64,000 nt of DNA, taken from positions 624,501 to 688,500 of the forward strand of contig NZ_CP076620.1 of assembly GCF_020911725.1 (NCBI RefSeq), read 5' to 3'. How positions within the stretch are numbered: position 1 is the first letter of the stretch; the number at the start of each line of letters is the position of its first letter. The DNA comes from Clostridium cadaveris. GTDB lineage: Bacteria; Bacillota; Clostridia; Clostridiales; Clostridiaceae. The position numbers and the translations under genes are program-made. Below, in pieces: positions 28,016 through 36,371 of the stretch. Below the pieces are notes generated by a model. It was not told where the DNA came from. It did not search any database and worked only from the letters and a program-made list of their open reading frames with translations.

Positions 28016-28026
28016 AAATCTACAGT

Positions 28027-28045
28027 TTGTTCATAAAATGAACAA
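28027..28045. promoter_or_regulatory. Perfect inverted repeat (TGTTCA-N5-TGAACA), probable operator
   Basis: TTGTTCA, TAAAA, TGAACAA starts about five bases after the predicted transcription start. It has the same core and spacing as the phnW operator at 24188-24204. Confidence 0.75.
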
Positions 28046-28109
28046 TATTTTAAAATTTAGAAAAGATGTTTAAATGTAGTTCAAATATAGAAAAAAAGGA
28101 GAATATATA

Positions 28110-28802
28110 ATGAGAGTTATAATACTAGCAGCAGGAATGGGTACAAGGCTTAGACCGCTTACAGATGATAAACCAAAGTCATTGGTTGAGGTTAATGGAG
28201 AACCAATGATTGAAAGACAGTTAAGGTTTTTAAAAGAAAAAGGAATAGAAGATATAATAATAGTTACAGGATATATGGCAGAAAAGTTTGAGTACTTAAA
28301 GGAAAAATACGGAGTGAAGCTTATTCACAATGATAAATATGATGTTTATAACAATGTTTATACTATGTACTTAGTTAGAGAATATTTAGAAGATGCTTAT
28401 GTATCAGAAGCAGACGTATACATGGTAAAAAATTATTTTGACCCAGAGATTAAAAAATCAGCTTACTTTGGAGGATATAGAGAAAACTTTGTTAACGAGT
28501 GGGTATTGGGAATCGGTGAAAACAATAAGCTTCATAGCATAGAATTGCAATCAGGAAGTGATTATATTTTAGCTGGTCTATCTTACTGGACAAAGGACAG
28601 CAGTAAATTAATAAAAGAAAAACTTGAAGAGGTTATAGATGCAGGACATTTTGACACGATGTATTGGGATGAAGTTGTTAATTTATGTCTTGAGGATATG
28701 GATGCAGAGGCAAGAATTATTGGAACAAATGATTGGTTTGAAATAGATTCAGTATCAGACCTAGAAAACGCTGAAGCATGTTTAACTACTTTAAGTTTTT
28801 AA
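28110..28802 (+). CDS. LicC/PntC-like cytidylyltransferase (probably for AEP)
   Basis: This 230-residue nucleotidyltransferase has an intact signature: MRVIILAAGMGTRLRPLT then KPKSLVEVNG. It also has IIIVTGYMAEKFEYL, YNNVYTMYLVREYL and a metal-binding ADVYM. LicC makes CDP-choline from phosphocholine; PntC makes CMP-AEP from 2-aminoethylphosphonate. Because this gene follows the AEP biosynthetic unit and heads an operon with an AEP-type ABC transporter under the same operator, I favour AEP as substrate. CDP-choline synthesis remains possible, particularly since the fused LicC-like domains upstream look altered. Confidence 0.85.
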   Translation: MRVIILAAGMGTRLRPLTDDKPKSLVEVNGEPMIERQLRFLKEKGIEDIIIVTGYMAEKFEYLKEKYGVKLIHNDKYDVYNNVYTMYLVREYLEDAYVSEADVYMVKNYFDPEIKKSAYFGGYRENFVNEWVLGIGENNKLHSIELQSGSDYILAGLSYWTKDSSKLIKEKLEEVIDAGHFDTMYWDEVVNLCLEDMDAEARIIGTNDWFEIDSVSDLENAEACLTTLSF

Positions 28803-28813
28803 GAGGTGAGATT

Positions 28814-29863
28814 GTGAAAGCGAGGAGTACATCTACTTTAGCGATTATTTTAACTGTAATTTTGGTATTAATGACAGTTTTTAGTCCTAAAAGAGTTTTT
28901 AGTAAAGATAAATCCATGAAGGAAATAAACATATATACGGCTATAGAGGATGAATTTTTGAATGAATACGTAAATGAATTTGAAAAAGATTATCCTGATA
29001 TAAAAGTAAATATAATAAGAGATTCTACAGGAATAGTTACAGCAAGACTTTTAGCAGAAAAGGATAATCCCAAAGCAGATATAGTATGGGGAGTAGCTGC
29101 CAGCAGTCTTTTAATATTAGATGAGGAAGGTTCACTACATCCATATACACCTATAGGATTAGAGAATGTAGATGAAAAATTTTATGATTCTAAAAATGAG
29201 GTGCCACACTGGGTTGGAATTTGTTTATGGACAGGAGCCATTACAGTTAATACTGAAGAGTTAGAGAAAAATGGACTGCCAATGCCAACATCATATACTG
29301 ATCTTTTAAATCCAGTATATAAGAATGAAATGATTATGCCAGATCCAGGATCATCAGGTACAGGTTTTCTTATGGTTTCAGGATGGCTTCAAAATGATGG
29401 AGAAGAAAATGGATGGAAGTTCATGGATGAGCTAAACAAAAATATGAAAAGTTATGTTCACTCAGGAAGCCTTCCAACAAAATCAACAGCTACAGGAGAA
29501 CAAGCAATAGGTCTTGGAATGGATTTTGAAAGTTTGAGAATGGAAAATAAAACGCCTCAAATAAAGACTGTGTTTCCATCAGATATTTTACCATGGGAAA
29601 TGGAAGCTGTTGCACTTATAAACAAACCTCATGTAAAAGATGAAGCAAAAACATTTGTAGATTGGGCAATATCTAAAAAAACTATGGATATGTATGCTAA
29701 AAACAGGAGTCTAGTAAGCTTAAAAGGAGCAAAATCTCAATTAAAAGGTATGCCAGAAGATTTATCAGAAAGACTTTGCAAAAATGATTTTTATTGGTCA
29801 TCAAGTAATAGAAAAGATATTTTAAAAGAGTGGAATAAAAGATTTAGTGGAGAAAAAAAGTAA
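28814..29863 (+). CDS. AEP-type ABC transporter substrate-binding protein (PhnS-like)
   Basis: GTG 28814 follows AGAGGTGAG; an in-frame ATG at 28778 lies inside the previous gene, before that site. The 349-residue product has an N-terminal hydrophobic signal (STLAIILTVILVLMTVFS) without a lipobox Cys, so it may stay tethered by an uncleaved helix. The body is a SBP_bac_6/FbpA-like fold: YTAIEDEF, ADIVWGVAASSLLILDEEG, MPDPGSSGTGFLMVSGW. This family binds iron or 2-aminoethylphosphonate. The next two genes and the phosphonate context favour AEP. Confidence 0.82.
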   Translation: MKARSTSTLAIILTVILVLMTVFSPKRVFSKDKSMKEINIYTAIEDEFLNEYVNEFEKDYPDIKVNIIRDSTGIVTARLLAEKDNPKADIVWGVAASSLLILDEEGSLHPYTPIGLENVDEKFYDSKNEVPHWVGICLWTGAITVNTEELEKNGLPMPTSYTDLLNPVYKNEMIMPDPGSSGTGFLMVSGWLQNDGEENGWKFMDELNKNMKSYVHSGSLPTKSTATGEQAIGLGMDFESLRMENKTPQIKTVFPSDILPWEMEAVALINKPHVKDEAKTFVDWAISKKTMDMYAKNRSLVSLKGAKSQLKGMPEDLSERLCKNDFYWSSSNRKDILKEWNKRFSGEKK

Positions 29864-29946
29864 GATGAATAAAATTAAGGAGGATGGGGGAAAATCCTCT
29901 TTAGTTTTGTAAAGAAACAATAAACTTAAGGTAGGAGTAAAAAAGT

Positions 29947-30918
29947 ATGAGCTATTTAAAAGTTGAAAATCTTAATAAGAAATTTGGAAGCTTTAATGCA
30001 TTAAATAACATAAATTTTGAGATTAATGAGGGCGAATTTGTATGTTTTTTAGGACCAAGTGGATGTGGTAAAACCACACTTTTAAGAATAATAAGTGGAC
30101 TGGAAGATGAAACTTTAGGAAAAATATATTTAAAGGATGAAGATATAACAAATCTTCCACCAGCTAAAAGAAATTTTGGAATAGTGTTTCAAAGTTATGT
30201 GCTTTTTCCAAATATGACAGCAGGAGAAAATATAGCTTATGGACTTAAAAATAAAAAAATGCCTAAAGATAAAATAGAGGAAATGGTAAATGATGTACTT
30301 TCTCTTGTTGGACTTTTAGAGTGTAAAGATAAATATCCTAATAAGTTAAGTGGGGGACAGCAGCAGAGAATTGCAATAGCTAGATCAATTGCATTATCTC
30401 CAAGAGTATTATTATTGGATGAACCATTATCAGCATTAGACGCAAAGGTTAGAGAACATTTGAGAAGAGAGATAAAAAATATTCAAAGTAAACTTGGTAT
30501 AACAACTATAATGGTAACCCATGACCAAGAAGAAGCTTTAACAATGTCTGATAGAATAATAGTTATGAATAATTCTAAAATTGAACAAATAGGAACTCCG
30601 GAAGAAATTTATAAAAAACCAGCAAACAAGTTTGTTGCTGATTTTGTTGGTAATGTAAATTTTTTCGAACTTGATGGAGAAAAAAGAGCTATAAGACCTG
30701 AAGAAGTTAAATGCTCACTTTTAGAACAAGAAGATTATCTAAAAGGGAAAATTAAATCTGTTGAGTTTAGAGGAGCTTTTTATAGGATAATAGTAGATTT
30801 AGAAGTAGCTATAAAAGATATTATGGTTGATATAATTAGTGTAAAGATGGAAGAAAAAGATTTTAAAGTTGGAGACACTATATATTTAAAATTAAATGAC
30901 AGTGTAGCAGTAGAATAG
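29947..30918 (+). CDS. AEP-type ABC transporter ATP-binding protein (PhnT-like)
   Basis: The 323-residue ATPase carries Walker A GPSGCGKTT, signature LSGGQQQRIAIARS, Walker B VLLLDEPLSALD and an H-loop MVTHDQEEALT. Past residue ~240 is a TOBE-like C-terminal region with IRPEEV. It is of the iron/putrescine/AEP importer class (FbpC, PotA, PhnT). TAGGAGTA precedes the ATG. Together with the binding protein and the fused permease it would energise 2-aminoethylphosphonate uptake. Confidence 0.88.
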   Translation: MSYLKVENLNKKFGSFNALNNINFEINEGEFVCFLGPSGCGKTTLLRIISGLEDETLGKIYLKDEDITNLPPAKRNFGIVFQSYVLFPNMTAGENIAYGLKNKKMPKDKIEEMVNDVLSLVGLLECKDKYPNKLSGGQQQRIAIARSIALSPRVLLLDEPLSALDAKVREHLRREIKNIQSKLGITTIMVTHDQEEALTMSDRIIVMNNSKIEQIGTPEEIYKKPANKFVADFVGNVNFFELDGEKRAIRPEEVKCSLLEQEDYLKGKIKSVEFRGAFYRIIVDLEVAIKDIMVDIISVKMEEKDFKVGDTIYLKLNDSVAVE

Positions 30919-30936
30919 AAAGAATGGAGACTAGTC

Positions 30937-32595
30937 ATGAAAAAAATAAATAAATCAGATTCGACCAGAATATCATTAATTGTTATAATAATATCATTTT
31001 TAATGGTAACTTTACTTTTTCCTATAGTGAACTTGTTTAAAGAAGCTTTTTATAATGAAGGGGATTTTATAGGTTTTGCAAATTTTAGTGAATATTTAAA
31101 GACGCCAGCATTAGTGAGTTCTATAAAGCATAGTTTTACAATTGCATTAATATCTACGGCAATAGTCATTGTGCTAGCATTTTTATATGCATATGCATTG
31201 GAAAGAACTAATGTTAAAGGGAAAGGTTTTTTAAAATGGATTGCACTTTTACCTTTGTTTGCACCGACAATGACTCATGGTATAGCATTAATATATTTAT
31301 TTGGAGCTCAAGGAATAATAACAACAGGGTTCTTTGGAAAACTATCGTCACTAGCTTTTGAGTTTCCTCTATATGGAATGTGGGGAATAATATTTGCGGA
31401 AAGTATATATATTTTTCCATCAATTTTTATGATGTTTAGAGTAGCTTTAAAGCTTACAGATAATAGACTTTATGAAGCAGCAGAAGTTATGGGAACAACC
31501 AAAGTAAAACAATTTTTCACAATAACCATTCCTAGTGTTAAATATACTATGGTAAGTGCTTTTTTTGGAGCATTTACTATGGCTTTTACAGACTTTGGAG
31601 CACCAAAAGTTGTTGGAGGAAGCTACAATCTTTTGGCAACAGATATATATAAACAAGTTATAGGACAGCAAAATATCACTATGGGAGCGACAGTAGGAAT
31701 ACTTCTTTTAATTCCATCTGTAATAGCTTTTATAGTGGATCAAAGATTAAATAAGAAGAATAGTACGGTAGACTCTAAAGCGGTTGAATATGTTACGAAA
31801 AAAGACAAAAAAAGAGATATTATATTTGGAAGTTTTACATATATAATTGCTTTAATAATCATTATGATATTTGGAACAATAATTTTTGCTGCTTTTGTAA
31901 AACAATGGCCATATGACTTATCATTTACGCTAGATTGGTTTAAAGTCAAGACCTATGGAATAAGCACATTTGAGATTTATTATAATACTATTTATACGGC
32001 TCTTATGAGTGCTATAATAGGAACAGTACTTGTTTTAATAACCTCTTATTTAACTAATAGAGGAAGAGGTTTCGGAAAGATGAAAAAGGCATTATCTTTC
32101 TTATGTACTATGCCATTAGCATTACCAGGACTTGTGGTTGGTCTATCATATATATTATTTTTCAACAAGGCAAATAATCCTCTAAATGGGATATACGGGA
32201 CTATAACAATAATAGTTCTTGCAAATATAATACACTTCTTATCAGTACCATATATGACTATAACAACTTCTATGAAGAAGATAGATATGGAATATGAAAA
32301 TGTTTCTGAATCTATGGGAGTTCCATGGTACAAAGTACTTTCAAATGTTATAATTCCAATGTCAATGCCTTCAATATTAGAAAGTTTTTCGTATTACTTT
32401 GTAAATTCTATGATGACTATATCGGCTGTAATATTCTTATATGCATTTGATACGAAGTTAGCAGCAATAGATATGATTAATAAATATGATATAGGTGAAG
32501 TAGCAGCTGCAGCAGCTATGGCAGTTCTAATCATATTTACAAATATTATATTTAAAGCTATTTTTGATAAGATAATTGAAAAAATGAATAAGTAA
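30937..32595 (+). CDS. AEP-type ABC transporter permease, two fused domains (PhnU/PhnV-like)
   Basis: The 552-residue protein has about twelve helices in two BPD_transp_1 halves. The first half has the EAA loop in LYEAAEVMGTTKVKQFFTITIP. The second has YENVSESMGVPWYKVLSNVI. Fused permeases of this length are usual for FbpB-type and AEP transporters in Firmicutes, where one chain replaces PhnU plus PhnV. It ends the operon, with a terminator about 20 bp later. A short linker of charged residues (about 270-295) joins the halves. Confidence 0.88.
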   Translation: MKKINKSDSTRISLIVIIISFLMVTLLFPIVNLFKEAFYNEGDFIGFANFSEYLKTPALVSSIKHSFTIALISTAIVIVLAFLYAYALERTNVKGKGFLKWIALLPLFAPTMTHGIALIYLFGAQGIITTGFFGKLSSLAFEFPLYGMWGIIFAESIYIFPSIFMMFRVALKLTDNRLYEAAEVMGTTKVKQFFTITIPSVKYTMVSAFFGAFTMAFTDFGAPKVVGGSYNLLATDIYKQVIGQQNITMGATVGILLLIPSVIAFIVDQRLNKKNSTVDSKAVEYVTKKDKKRDIIFGSFTYIIALIIIMIFGTIIFAAFVKQWPYDLSFTLDWFKVKTYGISTFEIYYNTIYTALMSAIIGTVLVLITSYLTNRGRGFGKMKKALSFLCTMPLALPGLVVGLSYILFFNKANNPLNGIYGTITIIVLANIIHFLSVPYMTITTSMKKIDMEYENVSESMGVPWYKVLSNVIIPMSMPSILESFSYYFVNSMMTISAVIFLYAFDTKLAAIDMINKYDIGEVAAAAAMAVLIIFTNIIFKAIFDKIIEKMNK

Positions 32596-32611
32596 TTTAA
32601 AGAATAATTTG

Positions 32612-32642
32612 AATCCCTCTAATTTTAGAGGGGTTATTTTTT
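32612..32642 (+). terminator. Terminator after the phosphonate transporter operon
   Basis: AATCCCTCTA (32612-32621) pairs with TAGAGGGGTT (32626-32635), with one wobble, followed by a T-rich tail. Confidence 0.85.
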
Positions 32643-32763
32643 GTGTGTCCGACATGTACGAAGGATATTAGGAAAAGTTATTTTTTAGGTACAGAAAATA
32701 CATTTATCTAAACCTATTTTTCCTTCATTCATAGATAACATAAAAACTGGCTATGTTTATTTA

Positions 32764-33862
32764 TTAATAAACGGTTGGTAAGATATTATAAAAATTAAAA
32801 AATGCGAACTAATATTCGAATAAAGTGATTAAATCTCTAAATTAATGACAATAATTAAAATAACGTTTTTAGTTTAGAGGTGAAAAGTATGATAGAGGCT
32901 GTTAAAACAATTATAAATATGCTATATACTACCACTTTAAGCAAATGTCCTCATTGTTCTAGCGAATCAATTATAAAATATGGAAAAAGTAATATAGGAA
33001 GACAACGATATCGTTGTAAGCAATGTAAAAAATGTTTTTCTCAATTCACATCATCTCCCATGAGTTATAGCAAAAAGCCAATAGAATCATGGGCAAATTA
33101 TATAGTTTTATTAAATCAAAAAGCTACTTTGGATGAAGGGGCTAAAGCTAGTAAATTATGTTTGACGACCTCTTTTTACTGGAGACATAAGCTTTTAGCA
33201 TCATTAACACCGGAAAATTCAAATCAAAGATTTTCAAAAGTACTTCAAATTAATGAATTGATTCTTCCGATTAATAATAAAGGAAATCATAAAAATAAGA
33301 ATATAAAGTGGAGAAGACCTAGGTGGATTTTGAATAAATTTGTACCTAGCGTAAAATTATTTAGTTGTGTTGATTCTGCATATCATAGAGATATAATACC
33401 AGTGGCAGAAAGAATAGACATACCTAATATAAGAAGATATTTAATGCCAAGAGTTACTGAAGGAACTATAATAGCAACTATGAATCCAGGAAGATATAAT
33501 ATTTCTGCTAATTATAAAAAAGTTATTGCTAAAAGATATGCATTTGGTGTTGACACTAATAAAATTTCGGATGAATGTCCTAAAGAGAATTTAGCTTTGA
33601 AACAATCTGATAATTTTAAAAAATTTATAAGAAAAATGAATGGAATATCTACAAAATATTTATCATTTTATAGCAAATGGTTTATGTGGATTCAATATAG
33701 CGGTTGCAAAGAAAATATGTTTCTTAAGGCTATAATGAAAAATAGATATAAAATAAGATTTTTTGAAATATCTAAAGTAAATTTAAGAGGCGAAATAGTA
33801 GGAATTTAAGTTGATTTTTTTATATTGCTATGTAGTTTCTTCAATTAACAACCGTTAATTAA
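32764..33862. mobile_element. Possible remnant IS bounded by weak inverted repeats
   Basis: TTAATAAACGGTTGGTAA at 32764-32781 and the reverse complement of 33845-33862 agree at 16 of 18 positions and flank the transposase-like gene. The right copy is partly self-complementary and lies within a terminator-like hairpin, and no target duplication is visible. The repeats may therefore be coincidental. Between 32643 and 32888 I see nothing else. Confidence 0.3.
32889..33809 (+). CDS. IS1595-like transposase, degenerate or domesticated
   Basis: ATG 32889 is used because AGAGGTG spans 32876-32882. The 306-residue protein has an N-terminal zinc ribbon (CPHC...CKQCKKCF) followed by a helical region with SFYWRHKLLASL, the layout of IS1595/ISXO2 transposases. 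In the expected catalytic core, the first acidic position reads QINELILPINNKGNH, where active relatives have a D-E. Next come SCVDSAY and, near the end, SDNFKKFIRKMNGISTKYL. At least one catalytic residue appears lost, so it is either a decayed transposase or a protein kept for another role. The frame is intact over its whole length. Confidence 0.6.
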   Translation: MIEAVKTIINMLYTTTLSKCPHCSSESIIKYGKSNIGRQRYRCKQCKKCFSQFTSSPMSYSKKPIESWANYIVLLNQKATLDEGAKASKLCLTTSFYWRHKLLASLTPENSNQRFSKVLQINELILPINNKGNHKNKNIKWRRPRWILNKFVPSVKLFSCVDSAYHRDIIPVAERIDIPNIRRYLMPRVTEGTIIATMNPGRYNISANYKKVIAKRYAFGVDTNKISDECPKENLALKQSDNFKKFIRKMNGISTKYLSFYSKWFMWIQYSGCKENMFLKAIMKNRYKIRFFEISKVNLRGEIVGI

Positions 33863-33878
33863 AAAAACTACATAGCAA
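33825..33878 (+). terminator. Long hairpin after the transposase-like gene
   Basis: TTGCTATGTAGTTT (33825-33838) pairs perfectly with 33865-33878, and an inner AATTAAC/GTTAATT stem extends it. No T-run follows, so it may be a structural remnant rather than an efficient terminator. Confidence 0.5.
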
Positions 33879-34039
33879 AGAAGTAAAGTGACTGCACCAG
33901 AGATTAATGAATGGGTTTTAGAATAATATAGGGAAAGATAAATTTATTTTATTTAAGTGAATAATTGGTTTTAAAATGGTTAGAATTCAAGAAGAGTTGA
34001 TGAACCTATATTATATATTTATTTTGTGGAGGAATTAGG

Positions 34040-34387
34040 ATGAATAAGATATTATTAGTTGGAAGGTTGGTTAAGGATCCAGAATTAAGAATTTTTAATG
34101 AAGGAGAGAAAATATCAACAAGATTTATCATTGCTGTAGAAAGAAATTATAGAGAGACAAATGGAGATAGAAAAGCAGACTTTATTCCAGTGACAGTTTG
34201 GGGTAAAAGAGCTGAGCTTATTTGTTCGAACCTAAAAAAAGGAAGTCTTGTCACTGTAAGTGGAAGGCTTAGAACAGACAGTTATGATGATAAAGACGGA
34301 AATAAAAAATATGTATATGAAGTGGTAGCTGAAGACTTTAAGTTTTCAGAATCTCCTAAGAAAATTTCAGAAAAAAAAGAAGCATAA
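34040..34387 (+). CDS. ssb: Single-stranded DNA-binding protein paralogue
   Basis: This 115-residue OB-fold protein begins MNKILLVGRLVKDPELR and has FIPVTVWGKRAELICSNLKKGSLV followed by SGRLRTDSYDD, split as usual for SSB. It is shorter than housekeeping SSB (about 150-175 residues). It ends in a basic-acidic tail (KISEKKEA) without the DDxPF tip that recruits partner proteins. It is therefore likely a secondary SSB used in a special condition, such as competence or a former mobile element. GGAGG precedes the ATG. The gene stands alone between two terminators. Confidence 0.88.
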   Translation: MNKILLVGRLVKDPELRIFNEGEKISTRFIIAVERNYRETNGDRKADFIPVTVWGKRAELICSNLKKGSLVTVSGRLRTDSYDDKDGNKKYVYEVVAEDFKFSESPKKISEKKEA

Positions 34388-34427
34388 GAAATATAAGTGT
34401 TTATTCAACTCATGCACAAAATGAAAT

Positions 34428-34462
34428 AAAAACCGATTAGGCATATCCTAGTCGGTTTTTGA
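34428..34462. terminator. Bidirectional terminator between ssb and fprA
   Basis: AAAACCGATTAGG pairs with CCTAGTCGGTTTT (one wobble) around a short loop, with A-run and T-run flanks. Confidence 0.9.
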
Positions 34463-34475
34463 TTTTATGAAAATA

Positions 34476-35690
34476 TTATTTATGTCTTTTTGCTAGCACT
34501 TTATCAGCAAATAGTTCGCCGAAATTAAATGCGGAAGTCAATTCTTCTGAAGATGGTTTGAATTTTATTTTTAAACTTGGAAGAAGTAAGTCCATTCTAA
34601 GTTCTTTAAGTCTATTTTCCATATTAGGAACAGCTTCGCCGCTCCATCCATAGGAACCAAAAGCTCCGGCAACTCTCTTTCCATGCACTACAGGATTAAG
34701 CTTTGTCATTAAATCTCTAATTGGTTCTAGTAAATCGCAGTTAATAGTTGGAGAACCAAATAATATTCCATCAGATTTATTTATGCTCTCTAGAATTTCG
34801 TCTTGAGATGAAGAAACTAGATCAAATAATTTTATTTCAAAATCACCTTTAGATGAAATTCCCTTAGCTATTTCTTCAGCAAGCTGCTTAGTATAACCAT
34901 AAGCTGAAACATAAGAAATAGTTATATTAGGGATGGATGGAATTGGGGATGGTGTACTCCACTCTTTATAAATATTTATGATCTTCCAAGGATTTTCTCT
35001 TAGTATAGGACCGTGTCCAGGACATACTGTATCTATGGAAAGATCTTTAATTTTATCTATAGCCTTTAATACATAAGGTTTAAATGGTCCAAATATGCAG
35101 TCGTAGTAATATTTTAAAGCATCCATATAATCTTTTTCATTTTTAACAAGGTCATTAAACATATTTTCTTCGCTATAGTGACTTCCAAAAGAATCACATG
35201 TTATAAGAAGCGAATCTTCAGGTATATAAGTATACATTGAATCTGGCCAATGTAAAAATGGAGCTGATATAAATTTTAATGTTTTATTTCCAAGGCTTAG
35301 GCTGGTGCCGTCTTTGGCAACTATATGTTCAAAAGGTTTGTTTATTATATGATTTAAATATTGAATAGCGCAATTTGAGCCAACAACTTTAGCATTAGGA
35401 GCTAAATCTAGAATTTTACTTACACTACCAGCATGGTCTGGTTCAGTATGATCTACTACTATATAGTCTATATCAGAAATATTGATGTTTAAAGAATTTA
35501 GTCTCTCAATATATTGATCAAAAAATTCTTCTTTTACAGTTTCAAAAATAGCGATTTTTTCGCTTCCTTGTACAACATATGAATTATAAGATGTTCCATA
35601 AGGAGTATACATAATTATATCGAATACTCTTAAGCCGGGATCTAAAGCTCCTACCCAAAATATATCTTTTTTTACTTCAACAGATTTCAT
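34476..35690 (-). CDS. fprA: Flavodiiron protein (A-type flavoprotein)
   Basis: Start at 35690 is chosen because AGAAAGGG lies 10 nt upstream of that ATG; two further in-frame ATGs lie upstream. The 404-residue protein has a metallo-beta-lactamase-like diiron domain with DHTEPDHAGSV and PGHGPILR. A C-terminal flavodoxin domain from about residue 250 has SAYGYTKQLAEEIAKG and GSPTINCDLLEPI. It reduces O2 to water, or NO to N2O, with electrons from reduced rubredoxin or flavin, protecting anaerobes. No rubredoxin gene is adjacent. It is monocistronic, with the 680-bp non-coding gap upstream of its start. Confidence 0.94.
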   Translation of the reverse strand: MKSVEVKKDIFWVGALDPGLRVFDIIMYTPYGTSYNSYVVQGSEKIAIFETVKEEFFDQYIERLNSLNINISDIDYIVVDHTEPDHAGSVSKILDLAPNAKVVGSNCAIQYLNHIINKPFEHIVAKDGTSLSLGNKTLKFISAPFLHWPDSMYTYIPEDSLLITCDSFGSHYSEENMFNDLVKNEKDYMDALKYYYDCIFGPFKPYVLKAIDKIKDLSIDTVCPGHGPILRENPWKIINIYKEWSTPSPIPSIPNITISYVSAYGYTKQLAEEIAKGISSKGDFEIKLFDLVSSSQDEILESINKSDGILFGSPTINCDLLEPIRDLMTKLNPVVHGKRVAGAFGSYGWSGEAVPNMENRLKELRMDLLLPSLKIKFKPSSEELTSAFNFGELFADKVLAKRHK

Positions 35691-36371
35691 TATTTTCATA
35701 CCCTTTCTACAAAAAGATTTTTCCAAATGCAGTTAAATATAGTTTGCTTCTTTAAATATATTTTAAACAATATGTATCAAATGCTCAATAAAGAATTATA
35801 ATTTTTGAAACAAAAGTACTAATATATATTATCAATTAATAAAATTTATTTCAACATATGAAGTCGTTTTCTTTAAAAATTTGTGGATTATGTTGCAAAA
35901 AACGACTATTTTAAAATTAAATACAAAATATAGTGTGGATAAGCTGTTGATTATGTGTGTTTTATTACTATATTAATGTTGATAAGCTGTGAGGAAATTA
36001 AAATGTCGATGTGGGTTATCAACATGTAATGAAGAAAAAATGTTGATATTATGTTAGTAAAGTGTTGATATTGGTGTGAAAACTGTTGAAAAAGTGTTGA
36101 GATTATGTGGAGAGTTCTAAAAATATGTAGTTATGAATTGATAATAATGCCACTGAAACGACAAAATTCATTGAGTTAATTTACATAAAAAGGTAAAAGG
36201 GTTTTGAAAATACACTATTATATAAAAGAAAAAATATTTTAGTGTCGGTTAAAAAAGATAAAAAAATATTTAAGCATTCATATAATGACATATTTTTTTT
36301 TGTGTTAATGTTATCATATTCTTAAAGTCTTATAAAGTTCGTATGAAGCAGAAATGAGGGGGAGTTTTTTT
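35691..36371. other. Non-coding region with DnaA-box cluster and inverted repeat
   Basis: No convincing gene lies in these 681 bp. The left part is AT-rich promoter DNA for fprA. AGTCGTTTT at 35862-35870 and its complement at 35899-35907 form an inverted repeat with 28-nt spacing. DnaA-box-like 9-mers follow between 35882 and 36103 (listed separately). The last 200 bp are AT-rich, with TATAAT at 36281-36286 as a possible -10 for the DUF6514-type gene. Confidence 0.7.
35882..36103. promoter_or_regulatory. Cluster of DnaA-box-like 9-mers
   Basis: TGTGGATAA at 35934, TGTTGATAA at 35977 and TTATCAACA at 36016 (opposite strand) are strong matches to known DnaA boxes. Variants are TGTGGATTA 35882, TGTTGATTA 35945, TGTTGATAT 36041 and 36063, TGTTGAAAA 36084 and TGTTGAGAT 36095. 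That is nine sites in 222 bp, eight in the same orientation. dnaA, dnaN and rpmH are not in the window, so this is more likely a DnaA titration or regulatory cluster than oriC. Confidence 0.55.

Noticed and set aside
28814-32595. Ferric iron ABC transporter
   Set aside because: The protein families overlap, but the shared operator and phosphonate neighbours favour AEP. Iron is not formally excluded.
35691-36371. Chromosomal origin (oriC)
   Set aside because: dnaA, dnaN, rpmH and recF are absent and no AT-rich unwinding element is clearly placed; kept as a DnaA-box cluster only.
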